The translations under genes and the position numbers were made by a program. From Geopseudomonas sagittaria (GTDB taxonomy: Bacteria; Pseudomonadota; Gammaproteobacteria; Pseudomonadales; Pseudomonadaceae), in contig NZ_FOXM01000011.1 in assembly GCF_900115715.1 (NCBI RefSeq), forward strand, positions 62,001 to 126,000: 64,000 nucleotides of DNA, read 5' to 3'. A model generated the notes under the pieces. That model worked only from the letters and a program-made list of their open reading frames with translations. It was not told the DNA's origin and did no database searches. Positions 19,773 through 27,621 of this stretch are shown here, one piece after another (within the stretch, counting starts at the first letter, position 1; each line of letters begins with the position of its first letter).

Positions 19773-20216
19773 TTGAACATCCCGGTCGTGCCGATCACGG
19801 CAGACAACACCGCCAGCGCAATCGACGCCTTGCGCGAACTCTGGCCGCACTACGCGGCGGAAGAGATGGTGCGGGTGATCGACCAGCAGCTGCGGCCCAA
19901 CGGCTACCAGCTGGTCGGCATCTTTGCCGACGGCTCGCCCGCAGCCGCCGCCGTGCTCGGTTACCGCATCCAGCACTCGCTGTGGCTGGGCCAGTCGCTG
20001 TACATCGTCGACATCGCCACCCTGCCCGAATGGCGCGGGCGCGGATTTGGCGACCGCCTGATGGCGTGGGCCGAAGCCGAGGCTGCCCGCCTGGGCTGCA
20101 GCGCCGTGCACCTTGACTCCGGCGTCGGCCGGGAGCGGGCGGCGGCGCATCGCCTGTACATGCGCCATCACTACCAGATTGGCTGCCACCACTTCGTCAA
20201 GAGGCTTGGGGGGTAG
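19773..20216 (+). CDS. GNAT-family N-acetyltransferase
   Basis: This 147-residue protein has the GNAT acetyl-CoA-binding motif A: the strand LYIVDIATLPEWRGRGFGDRLM includes the R/Q-x-x-G-x-G/A loop (RGRGFG) that holds the pyrophosphate. HLDSGVGRERAAAHRLYMRH then matches the motif B helix seen in many GNATs (ALKLYEK-like). It starts with TTG at 19773, supported by a strong AAGGAGG at 19761-19767, an unusual but credible choice because no ATG or GTG fits. The substrate is unknown. It stands alone between a REP pair and the mqsRA module. Confidence 0.87.
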   Translation: MNIPVVPITADNTASAIDALRELWPHYAAEEMVRVIDQQLRPNGYQLVGIFADGSPAAAAVLGYRIQHSLWLGQSLYIVDIATLPEWRGRGFGDRLMAWAEAEAARLGCSAVHLDSGVGRERAAAHRLYMRHHYQIGCHHFVKRLGG

Positions 20217-20317
20217 CCTGAAGGAGGCGCCAGCCGTGCAGGAAGGTTGGTGCTTCGCCTTTCGAGGTTTCGACCTGCAGGAGGAAAACGCTGTACGCCC
20301 ACCGCTCGGTGAAGCGA

Positions 20318-20719
20318 TCAGCCCGCGCGGACTTCGCTCAACAGTTCGGGGTGGCGATCCAGCACCTTGAGCAACTTGACCAGTGCCAGGGGCGGCCTGG
20401 TCTTGCCGTTCTCGTAGCGCGAGAAGGCATTCACGCCACCGCCGAAGATCTCGGCCGCCTCGCGCTGATCCAGCGCTAGCTTCTTGCGCACGTAGGCGAT
20501 ATAGCCCGGGTCGACGATCGAGGCGTTCACCTGCTTGTTGAACGCCAGCATCGCCGCGCTGACGCGGCTCGATTCACCGGCATCCAGCACGGCTTCACCG
20601 CAGTCGGAACAGAAGTCGCCGACCACGGCCGGAATCGCCGTTGCTTCGCCCTTGTAGGTGTAAGGCAGATCGCGGGTGTCATGCACCAGTTCCGCCGCTC
20701 CGCAGGATGGGCATTTCAT
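20318..20719 (-). CDS. mqsA: MqsA-type antitoxin (zinc and HTH domains)
   Basis: This 133-residue protein has the two-domain layout of MqsA: an N-terminal zinc-binding domain with Cys3, Cys6, Cys37 and Cys40 (KCPSC and FCSDC) and a C-terminal helix-turn-helix of the XRE type (QREAAEIFGGGVNAFSRYE, then GKTRPP). MqsA binds the MqsR toxin through the zinc domain and its own promoter through the HTH. The ATG at 20719 has GGAG 8 bases upstream; a GTG at 20725 overlapping the toxin stop is less likely. The length matches E. coli MqsA (131 residues). Confidence 0.93.
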   Translation of the reverse strand: MKCPSCGAAELVHDTRDLPYTYKGEATAIPAVVGDFCSDCGEAVLDAGESSRVSAAMLAFNKQVNASIVDPGYIAYVRKKLALDQREAAEIFGGGVNAFSRYENGKTRPPLALVKLLKVLDRHPELLSEVRAG

Positions 20720-20721
20720 GT

Positions 20722-21018
20722 TCACAGCTCCTTGAAGGACACGATGAGCACGTCATCGATGACCGTCAGTTTCAGGTAGACCTCTCCGGCAGCCGTGCGA
20801 TGCCGGTACACGTCCTGCCAGACCGTATGGTCCGCATGTGTGGTCATGCTCTTGTAGAAGTCTGCCGTGACCAGCGCCATGACCACGCCGAGCATCCCTT
20901 CGAAGTCGAGCCCCAACGCCGCCGCTCCCGCCAGCGCGGACATGGTCGAGCGCACCTTGCCGGCTTCGACCAGGGCTTTGACGGCGGGCAGCTTGCAGTG
21001 CGGCGTTCGCTTTTCCAT
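20722..21018 (-). CDS. mqsR: MqsR-type mRNA interferase toxin
   Basis: This 98-residue protein matches the MqsR toxin, a RelE-fold ribonuclease that cuts mRNA at GCU sites in E. coli. The N-terminal EKRTPHCKLPAVKALVEAG, the central ALGLDFEGMLGVVMAL and the C-terminal strand region (AGEVYLKLTVIDDVLIVSFKEL) are characteristic. It precedes mqsA, the reversed toxin-first order typical of mqsRA, and its stop lies 2 bases from the antitoxin ATG. Regulation would be by MqsA binding upstream of this gene. Confidence 0.92.
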   Translation of the reverse strand: MEKRTPHCKLPAVKALVEAGKVRSTMSALAGAAALGLDFEGMLGVVMALVTADFYKSMTTHADHTVWQDVYRHRTAAGEVYLKLTVIDDVLIVSFKEL

Positions 21019-21026
21019 GGGCCGAA

Positions 21027-21063
21027 ATTAGCCTGACAGTCCTCGTTTGGCAAGTAGGTTAAT
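21027..21063. promoter_or_regulatory. Possible MqsA operator upstream of mqsR
   Basis: ATTAGCCT (21027-21034) and AGGTTAAT (21056-21063) form an imperfect inverted repeat (7 of 8) just upstream of the mqsR start at 21018. The AGGTTA half resembles the E. coli mqsRA palindrome core (AACCT...AGGTT). The 21-base spacer is longer than in E. coli, so this may be two separate half-sites. The rest of the 21019-21176 gap shows nothing else recognisable. Confidence 0.35.
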
Positions 21064-21176
21064 TCTGGGGCGATTCTGCTGCGCCGCCTTCCTCGGCAGG
21101 CTGGTCAAGCCTGGATGCGGAGGCGGCAAGCAGGAAAAACCACGACCCGTCATGGCCGTGGTTCTGGGGCAGGCCC

Positions 21177-22142
21177 TCACTCCCCCCGCCTCTGCAACCC
21201 TCCACGCACCTCCCGCGCGGTACAGCCGTACTGCTGGCGGAAGGCGCGGGTGAACTGGGCCTGGTCGTTGAATCCCCAGCGGAACGCCAGTTCGCCGATC
21301 GACAGGTGGCAGTGCGGGTCGCGCAGCTGGCGGTGCACGGCCTCCAGGCGCTGCAGGCGGACCCACTCGCCTAGGGTGTATGGGGTGGCGGCGAACAGCT
21401 TGTGCAGGTAGCGCAGCGACAGGCCGCAGGCCTCGGCGATCTGCGCCGGGGCCAGCTCCGGGTTGGCCAGGTGGCGCTCGACGTACTGCTCGACGCGCTG
21501 CAGGTGCACGGCGGCGAGGGTCGAGGTTTCGCTGTTGAGCACCCGCTCGTCCTGGCGCAGGGCCATCAGCAGGGTCGCCATCGCCTGTTCGAGCAGCAGG
21601 TGGCGGGCGGCGGCGTCGCACTCGTCGAAGCGCGCCGCGCACAGGCCGAGCTGCTCGACGAAGATCCGCCCGAGGCCGCGACGGGCGTCGAAGCAGAAGC
21701 GGGTGTAGCGTTCCGCGCCGCGCAGCTGGCCGACCAGAGCGCGCTCGGGCAGCTTGAACACCCAGAGATCGTTGTCGGCGGCGTAGTGGAAGCGGTAGGG
21801 CGCATCGCCGCGTTCGACGATGAAGCCGCCCGGCTGACAGCGCAGGGCGCGGCCGTCCTGCTCGAAGAGGACTTCGGTCTGCCGCGGCACGGTGACCAGG
21901 TAGCAGGCCTCCGGGTCCTGGCTGACCTGGGCCTTGCTGCGCGAATAGGCGAGCTGGCTGGAGCGCAGGCGGGAGAGGGTGAGCGGGGTGCTCGGAGTGT
22001 CCCAGACGTGCAGGCTGCCCTGGAAGCTGGCGCCCGCATCGAATTCGAGGCTGAGGGGGAAGTAGGTGTTGCCGATCGCTTCTGCCCAGCGGAGCTGGCG
22101 TTCCTGTTGCGGCCAGTATCGGGTGGAGAGCTGATGAGCCAT
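21177..22142 (-). CDS. AraC-family regulator of the hydantoinase cluster
   Basis: This 321-residue protein has a cupin-like AraC-binding domain in the N-terminal half (about 40-190) and a C-terminal double helix-turn-helix (about 215-315) with AQIAEACGLSLRYLHKLF and IGELAFRWGFNDQAQFTRAF. The second is a textbook AraC signature. It lies downstream of and on the same strand as hyuBA, 98 bases from the end of hyuA, and is the obvious candidate activator of the porin, permease and hyuBA genes. The leader contains a partial A-rich motif. The inducer is unknown. Confidence 0.9.
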   Translation of the reverse strand: MAHQLSTRYWPQQERQLRWAEAIGNTYFPLSLEFDAGASFQGSLHVWDTPSTPLTLSRLRSSQLAYSRSKAQVSQDPEACYLVTVPRQTEVLFEQDGRALRCQPGGFIVERGDAPYRFHYAADNDLWVFKLPERALVGQLRGAERYTRFCFDARRGLGRIFVEQLGLCAARFDECDAAARHLLLEQAMATLLMALRQDERVLNSETSTLAAVHLQRVEQYVERHLANPELAPAQIAEACGLSLRYLHKLFAATPYTLGEWVRLQRLEAVHRQLRDPHCHLSIGELAFRWGFNDQAQFTRAFRQQYGCTAREVRGGLQRRGE

Positions 22143-22157
22143 GGCCTGTCCTCACGA

Positions 22158-22170
22158 TTATCGTTGTTTT
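22158..22170 (-). promoter_or_regulatory. A-rich Crc/Hfq-like motif in the AraC gene leader
   Basis: On the minus strand the leader reads AAAACAACGATAA, 15 bases before the AUG. It matches most of the AANAANAA pattern bound by Hfq with Crc and shares AAAACAACGA with the porin leader. It is the weakest of the four related motifs in this cluster. Confidence 0.35.
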
Positions 22171-22240
22171 GAGGACAGCGCGGCAGGGAAATCCCTGCCG
22201 CGCCGTTAATTCGCCATCATTGGCCTGGGTGACCGGGTGG

Positions 22241-24325
22241 TCAAGTCCGTGGCGTCACCCGGTAGGTAGCGGACGGGGTCAGGCTCGCCTGCCAGCCCGG
22301 TGGGATGACGATGTTGGTGGTGCTTTCCTCGATCACGCACGGGCCCTGCACGGTCTGCCCGGGCTGCAGGTGGTTGCCGTCGTACACCGCGGTCGGCTGC
22401 CACTCGCCGTCGGCGCTGAACAGCATCTTGCGCAGGCTGGCCGGAACCGGGGCAGCGGCTTCGGCGGGCACCGGAAGCTCGGGCAGCGGCGGACGTGGCA
22501 GGCGGCCGATCACCGAGCACTCCAGGTTGACCAGCTCCACCGGGCTGCCCGGCTCGCTGTAGGAGTACAGCGCCTGGTGGCGCTGGTGGAAGGCGTCGCA
22601 CAGCGCGGTCAGGCTCTGCTCGTCCAGCTGGCTGCTGGCCAGTTCCACGCTGCACTCGTGGATCTGCCCGAGGTAGCGCATCTCCAGGGTGTAGTGGCAC
22701 TCGATGGCGTCGGCGCCGAAGCCGTCGTCGCGCAGGTTGTCGAGGCCCTTGCCGCGCAGTTCGGCGAGCGCCCGGTTGAGCAGGGCGAGGTCGGCGTGAC
22801 CGGCGTCCAGGCGCATCGGCAGGGTGGTCAGCTGGTCGTAGCGCATGTCGGAGAGGATCTGGCCGAAGGCGCACAGGCCGGAGGCGACCTTGGGGATCAG
22901 CACGGTATGGATGCCGATCTCCTCGGCCAGGCGCACCACGTGCATGCCGGCCGCGCCGCCGGCGCCGATCAGGGCGAAGTCGCGCGGGTCGTGGCCGCGC
23001 TCGATGGACACGCGGCGGATGCCGTTGACCATGTTCAGGTTGACCAGGGTGGTGATGCCGTAGGCCGCGCGCTCGATGCTGATGCCCAGCGGGTCGGCGA
23101 TCTTGCTGCGGATGGCGTCCAGTGCCGCCTGGCGGTTGAGGCGGATGCTGCCGCCGAGCAGGGCGCCGTCGGGCAGGTAGCCGAGCACCAGGTTGGCGTC
23201 GGTCACCGTGGGCTCGGTACCGCCCTTGCCGTAGCACACCGGGCCGGGCTTGGCGCCGGCGCTGCGCGGACCGACCTGGAGCATGCCGAACTCGTCGAGG
23301 TGGGCGATCGAGCCGCCGCCGGCGCCGAGGGTCTCCACCTGGATCATCGGCACGCCTATGCGCTGGCGCAGGAAGTCGACGTCCTTGCTGAAGTTGGTGC
23401 GTCCGGCGTTGGTCAGGGTGATGTCGAACGAGGTGCCGCCCATGTCGACGGTGATCACGTTGTCGATGTCGAACGGCCGTGCCACCGACAGGCCGGCCTG
23501 CGGCGCCGAGGCCGGGCCGGAGTTGATCGCGTTGACCGCGCGTTCGCGCATCATCGCACCGGGCGCCAGGCCGCCGTTGGACTGGAAGTAGCGCACCGGC
23601 TGCTGGGCGCCGAGTTCCTCGAACAGCGCGTCGATGCGCTCGACGTAGCGCGCCATCACCGGGCTCAGGTAGGCGTTGACCACGGTGGTGGAGGTGCGGG
23701 TGTACTCGCGGATCTGCGGGAACACCTCGACGCCGGTGCAGACGAACACCCCGGGCAGGGCGGCGCGCACCAGTTCGGCGGCGCGCTGCTCGTGGGCCGG
23801 GTTGCGCACCGACCAGACGAAGGAGATCGCCACCGCCTGCACGCCCTCGGCGCGGAAGTAGTCGATGGCCTCGCGCACCGCGTCCTCGTCCAGCCGGCTG
23901 TACTCGCGGCCGTCGCTGAGGATGCGCCCGCCGACCGGGCGGCGCAGGTGGCGCGGCACCAGCATGTGCGCCGGCGGGTAGTGGGCGTCGTAGCGATGGC
24001 CCTCTTCCTTGTGGCCGAGGCGGATCTCCAGGCTGTCCTCGTGGCCCTCGGTGCACAGCAGGCCGACCTTGACCCCGGTGCGCTCGATCAGCGCGTTGAG
24101 CGCCACGGTGGTGCCGTTGATGCACAGGTCGCAGTCGGCAATGATCTCGGCCGGGGTGCGGCCGGTGGCGTCGGCGATCTGCGCGAGGCCGGCGCGGATG
24201 GCCAGGGTGCCGTCGGAGGGGGTGGACGGCGCCTTGAACAGCTGCACGCCGCCGTTGCGGTCGGCGAGGATGAAGTCGGTGAAGGTGCCGCCGGCGTCGA
24301 TGCCCAGACGATATTGGTTACGCAT
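22241..24325 (-). CDS. hyuA: Hydantoinase/oxoprolinase family protein, subunit A
   Basis: This 694-residue protein is the ATP-using A subunit of a hydantoinase/5-oxoprolinase-type amidohydrolase. The N terminus has the actin-fold phosphate motif (LGIDAGGTFTDFILAD), NGTTVALNALIERTG follows near residue 70, and the second nucleotide motif is VITVDMGGTSFDITL near residue 280. ETLGAGGGSIAHLD and VGPRSAGAKPGPVCYGKGG are family hallmarks. It begins 21 bases after hyuB ends. Relatives cleave 5-oxoproline, N-methylhydantoin or other cyclic amides, or carboxylate ketones with extra subunits. The neighbouring NCS1 permease favours a hydantoin-like substrate. Confidence 0.93.
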   Translation of the reverse strand: MRNQYRLGIDAGGTFTDFILADRNGGVQLFKAPSTPSDGTLAIRAGLAQIADATGRTPAEIIADCDLCINGTTVALNALIERTGVKVGLLCTEGHEDSLEIRLGHKEEGHRYDAHYPPAHMLVPRHLRRPVGGRILSDGREYSRLDEDAVREAIDYFRAEGVQAVAISFVWSVRNPAHEQRAAELVRAALPGVFVCTGVEVFPQIREYTRTSTTVVNAYLSPVMARYVERIDALFEELGAQQPVRYFQSNGGLAPGAMMRERAVNAINSGPASAPQAGLSVARPFDIDNVITVDMGGTSFDITLTNAGRTNFSKDVDFLRQRIGVPMIQVETLGAGGGSIAHLDEFGMLQVGPRSAGAKPGPVCYGKGGTEPTVTDANLVLGYLPDGALLGGSIRLNRQAALDAIRSKIADPLGISIERAAYGITTLVNLNMVNGIRRVSIERGHDPRDFALIGAGGAAGMHVVRLAEEIGIHTVLIPKVASGLCAFGQILSDMRYDQLTTLPMRLDAGHADLALLNRALAELRGKGLDNLRDDGFGADAIECHYTLEMRYLGQIHECSVELASSQLDEQSLTALCDAFHQRHQALYSYSEPGSPVELVNLECSVIGRLPRPPLPELPVPAEAAAPVPASLRKMLFSADGEWQPTAVYDGNHLQPGQTVQGPCVIEESTTNIVIPPGWQASLTPSATYRVTPRT

Positions 24326-24346
24326 GTCGATGTTCCTCAGCAGTGC

Positions 24347-26092
24347 TCAGTGGGGGGCGCGGGCGGCGCGGGTGGCGGTTTCGTCGAGATGGCCGTCGGC
24401 GTCGACGATCACCCCGTACTCGAGGCGGGCGCCCTCGGCGGAGACCAGGCCGTTGCGCAGGTCGGCGAGGACCGCGGCGATCGGCCGGCGCAGCGGGTCG
24501 CCGTAGCCACCGCCACCGGGGTTGACGTTGATCACCCGCTCGCCGGGGCGCACGGTCAGCACTGGGTTCTGGATGTAGTGGGTTTCCTCGCCGTCGGCGC
24601 GGCGGTGGATCAGGCGGCCGAGCTTGGGCTCGAGCAGCGCGTTGCGCGCGCCGGCGGCGCCGGCGGTGGCCAGCTGGCGGCCCTCGCCGAAGCCGACCAC
24701 GGTCATCTCGTGCTGCAGCGGTTCGATCTCCAGGCGGGTGCCGGAGCCGCCGCGGAATTCGCCGGCGCCGCCGCTGTCGCTCATCAGGCTGTAGCGGTGG
24801 ATGACGATCGGGTAGGAGTACTCGAGCAGCTCGATGTCGCCGCTCATCAGCGCGCCGAAGCAGCACAGCGGGCCGCAGGCGTGCCAGCCGTCCATCACCT
24901 TGTTGGCGCCGGCGCCGGAGATGATCGAGGCGAGCACCATGGTCACGTACTCGTCGCCGCCGCGGCGCGGGTCGTGGCCGGCGATGTTGATGCCGCTGGC
25001 GTGGCCCCAGGAGGCGGTGACGCGCTCGGGCGCGGCCTGCTCCAGCGCCAGGCGCACGGCGTCGGCGAGGGTCTCCATCGGCGTGGTGGTGCAGTTGACG
25101 TGCGGAGCCGGCTCCTCGGCGTTGCACAGGGTGCCCTTGGGGCCGAGGTCGACGCTGACGCATCGGTACAGGCCTTCGTTGTAGGGCGGCGGCACCTGGG
25201 CGAACATCATCAGGCCGAGGAAGACGCCGGACACCGAGTTGCCCTCGTAGGAGTTGATGAAGTAGGGCACCTGCGGCGGACTGTCGATGCGCACGTGGGC
25301 CTCGTCGCCGCGGATCTCCACGTGGGCGGTGATCGCCAGCTCGCCGAGGCCGTGGCCGGAGTCCTCAAGGATCGCGGTGCCACTGTAGTGGCCGTCCGGC
25401 ACGTCGCGCAGCAGGGCGCGCATGTGGCGGTCGGCCATGTTCTTCAGCTCGGCGATGCAGGCGCGCACCTGCTCGACGCCGTACTTGGCCACCAGCTCCA
25501 GCAGGTGGCGTTCGCCCACGCAGCAGGCGCCGTACTGGGCGTTGATGTCGCCCTCCTGGTAGGGGCGGGCGCGCATGTTGGTGAGCAGCAGGTTGAACAC
25601 GTCCTCGCGGCGCTTGCCGCCCGCCCACAGCTTGACCGGCGGGATGCGCAGGCCCTCGGCGTAGATCTCCTTGGCATCCGGGTTGTAGCCGGCCGGCACC
25701 GGGCCGCCGATGTCGGTGAGGTGGCCCTTGCACACCGTCCAGAACACCAGCTCGCCCTGGTAGAACACCGGCTTGTACATGCAGCAGTCGAGGATGTGGC
25801 TGCCTTTGTAGGCTGGGTCGTTGTGGTAGATCACGTCGCCTTCGGCAATGTCGCCGGTGAAGAACTCGGCCACGCACTTCATCGCCGGGATCAGCGAACC
25901 CAGGTGGATCGGGATGTCCTGGCCTTGCAGGATCATTTCCGGAAAGTGGTCGAACAGGGCGTTGGAATAGTCGTGGGCCAGGTTGAACACGCTCGACCGG
26001 CCGGTCTTTTCCAGGGTCAGGGTCATCTCGCGCTGGGCCGTTTCCAGCGCGCCGCGCACGACCGCTAGGGTGATCGGATCTACTGTACTCAT
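24347..26092 (-). CDS. hyuB: Hydantoinase/oxoprolinase family protein, subunit B
   Basis: This 581-residue protein is the B subunit partner of HyuA. It opens with DPITLAVVRGALETAQREM and contains VIYHNDPAYKGSHILD (metal-binding region), GHLTDIGGPVPAGY, EIYAEGLRIPPVKLW and the C-terminal RPGERVINVNPGGGGYGDP, all typical of HyuB. The length is normal. It is transcribed before hyuA. An intrinsic terminator lies 149 bases upstream, after the porin, so hyuBA probably has its own promoter. A perfect A-rich motif sits 14 bases before its AUG. Confidence 0.93.
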   Translation of the reverse strand: MSTVDPITLAVVRGALETAQREMTLTLEKTGRSSVFNLAHDYSNALFDHFPEMILQGQDIPIHLGSLIPAMKCVAEFFTGDIAEGDVIYHNDPAYKGSHILDCCMYKPVFYQGELVFWTVCKGHLTDIGGPVPAGYNPDAKEIYAEGLRIPPVKLWAGGKRREDVFNLLLTNMRARPYQEGDINAQYGACCVGERHLLELVAKYGVEQVRACIAELKNMADRHMRALLRDVPDGHYSGTAILEDSGHGLGELAITAHVEIRGDEAHVRIDSPPQVPYFINSYEGNSVSGVFLGLMMFAQVPPPYNEGLYRCVSVDLGPKGTLCNAEEPAPHVNCTTTPMETLADAVRLALEQAAPERVTASWGHASGINIAGHDPRRGGDEYVTMVLASIISGAGANKVMDGWHACGPLCCFGALMSGDIELLEYSYPIVIHRYSLMSDSGGAGEFRGGSGTRLEIEPLQHEMTVVGFGEGRQLATAGAAGARNALLEPKLGRLIHRRADGEETHYIQNPVLTVRPGERVINVNPGGGGYGDPLRRPIAAVLADLRNGLVSAEGARLEYGVIVDADGHLDETATRAARAPH

Positions 26093-26105
26093 GGGTCACC
26101 ACATA

Positions 26106-26115
26106 TTGTTGTTGT
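26106..26115 (-). promoter_or_regulatory. A-rich Crc/Hfq-like motif in the hyuB leader
   Basis: The minus strand reads ACAACAACAA, matching AANAANAA exactly, about 14 bases before the hyuB AUG and next to the ribosome-binding region. Hfq with Crc binds such sites in Pseudomonas to block translation of catabolic genes on preferred carbon sources. Binding here is inferred. Confidence 0.55.
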
Positions 26116-26240
26116 CGGACAGGGGCGCCGTGGAAGGTGCCGCCTTGGCTTACAAGCTACGCGGCGCGCGGCGGGCGGGCTTGTCGCGGGGTGCACCGGT
26201 TTTTGCGCGCAAGTGCACTGGGCTGGTGGGGCAGCGGAAC

Positions 26241-26266
26241 AAAAAAAGGCCAGCGCGAGGCTGGCC
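26241..26266 (-). terminator. Intrinsic terminator downstream of the porin gene
   Basis: Read on the minus strand, GGCCAGC and GCTGGCC form a 7-bp GC-rich stem around a CTCGC loop and are followed by seven T residues. It begins 34 bases after the porin stop. This is a canonical rho-independent terminator separating porin from hyuBA. The remaining bases to 26093 would hold the hyuBA promoter; no clear hexamers were identified. Confidence 0.85.
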
Positions 26267-26299
26267 TGAAAGGGGCAGAACAGGTGGAGGCGTGGCGGG

Positions 26300-27490
26300 C
26301 TAGAAGTAGTAGCCGATGTTGCTGTACAGCTGGTTTTCCCAGCGCTCGCTGCCGCCGGCGCCGAGGCTCTGGGTGTAGCTGCCGCCGCCGATGTACGGGT
26401 CGTGCTTGCCGTGCAGCCATTCCAGGGCGATCCACAGCGGGCCGAGGGTGAACGAGCTGCCGGCGATGAAGCGCTCGGAGTCCGCGAAGCCGCTGGCGTC
26501 CTTGGCGAAGCGGCTGTAGTTGGCGTACAGCTTGACCCCGGACAGCCAGCCGTACTGGCCGGGCAGCGCGTAGCTGAGGTCGGCGACGTACAGGTTGCCC
26601 CTGGCGGCGACGTTGAAGGTGCCGTCGAAGCTGCCGAAGGTCACCAGGCGGTCGCTGCCGGGGTTGTCCGGGCTCATTTGCTGGCGCGCCGCCAGCACCT
26701 GCACGCTCCAGGGGCCGTTCTGGCCGAGGTAGTGCACGGCGAAGGCGCGGCGGTCGCCGTCGCCGCCGGTGTCCTGGTTCTCCAGCGTCGAGGTCAGCGC
26801 CGAGACGCCGGCCTCCGAGGCCCAGTCGCCCAGCTGGAAGTGGCGCGCCAGGCGGGCGACGAAGATGTTCTCCTCGTGGTTGTCGCTGCCGTCCACCACG
26901 TAGGCGTCGGCCGTGGCTACTCCGGTGCCGTAGGTGGTGCCGCCGCGGCTGGTGCCGTGGCCCTGCTCGGCGGGCATGGCGAACCAGGCCGCCTGCAGGT
27001 CCCAGTCGGCGTTCTTCTGCTGGTACTTGATGCCGATGTCCTGGGCGTCCTCCAGGCCGATCACGCTGCCCAGGGTCTCGAAGAAGGTGCTGCCGTAGTA
27101 AGGCTGCAGGCCGAACGGCACCGGGATCAGGCCGGCCTGCAGCTGGCGTTCGGCATCGAACTTGTAGCCCAGCCAGGCGTATTCGGCGAAGGAGACGTCG
27201 CCGACCTCGTCGGTGTAGTCGAACGGATAGTGCTTGCCGTAGAAGCGGTACTTGGCGGCGCCGATCCAGCTGTCCGAGTCGTAGGTGGCGGTGAGGAAGA
27301 AGGTGTCGAAGCCGAGTTTGGACAGGTCGCGGTCCGGGTCGTAGTCCAGGCGGCCGCGGATCGCGCCGCCGAGGTCGAGGTTGTCGGTGACCTGCACGGC
27401 GGCGGCCGGCAGGGCGAAGGCGGCCAGCAGCGGCGCGGCCAGCAGCGGCCACAGCAGCAGGGCGGTGCGGCGGGGAAGTGGGTGACGCAT
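26300..27490 (-). CDS. Outer-membrane porin-like protein
   Basis: This 396-residue protein has a signal peptide (basic start, LLLWPLLAAPLLAAFALP, cleavage near PAAA-V) and a mature region of alternating beta strands. It ends in SNIGYYF, and a terminal phenylalanine is the usual signal for insertion by the Bam complex. Short segments such as QAGLIPVPFGLQPYYGSTFF and WLHGKHDPY suggest a substrate-selective porin related to those near Pseudomonas catabolic permeases. GGAG is 8 bases before the ATG at 27490. Together with the permease it likely brings in the hydantoinase substrate. The specific porin subfamily is uncertain. Confidence 0.8.
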   Translation of the reverse strand: MRHPLPRRTALLLWPLLAAPLLAAFALPAAAVQVTDNLDLGGAIRGRLDYDPDRDLSKLGFDTFFLTATYDSDSWIGAAKYRFYGKHYPFDYTDEVGDVSFAEYAWLGYKFDAERQLQAGLIPVPFGLQPYYGSTFFETLGSVIGLEDAQDIGIKYQQKNADWDLQAAWFAMPAEQGHGTSRGGTTYGTGVATADAYVVDGSDNHEENIFVARLARHFQLGDWASEAGVSALTSTLENQDTGGDGDRRAFAVHYLGQNGPWSVQVLAARQQMSPDNPGSDRLVTFGSFDGTFNVAARGNLYVADLSYALPGQYGWLSGVKLYANYSRFAKDASGFADSERFIAGSSFTLGPLWIALEWLHGKHDPYIGGGSYTQSLGAGGSERWENQLYSNIGYYF

Positions 27491-27505
27491 CGGGTGTCTC
27501 CGGGA

Positions 27506-27520
27506 TGTTGTCGTTGTTTT
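27506..27520 (-). promoter_or_regulatory. A-rich Crc/Hfq-like motif in the porin leader
   Basis: The minus strand reads AAAACAACGACAACA, 15 bases before the porin AUG. It fits the A-rich triplet pattern with one deviation and shares its first ten bases with the AraC-gene leader. Confidence 0.4.
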
Positions 27521-27621
27521 GCGGGCACACCGGAAGCGCGCCGCAGGCAGCGGCGCGCTTCCGTCGGGCGGCGTTCCGTAACGCGGGGAGGGAGCCGGGC
27601 AGGCGGGCGCCTGCGCCGGGC

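Noticed and set aside
20217-20317. Possible small gene between the GNAT and mqsA genes.
   Set aside because: Short frames there lack a good ribosome-binding site and any recognisable pattern; I see nothing firm in this gap.
22169-26068. A 1,299-codon open frame opposite hyuA and hyuB.
   Set aside because: It is a composition-driven shadow: its translation is a monotone of Gly, Ala, Val, His and Gln without domain motifs, and both hyu genes are clearly real.
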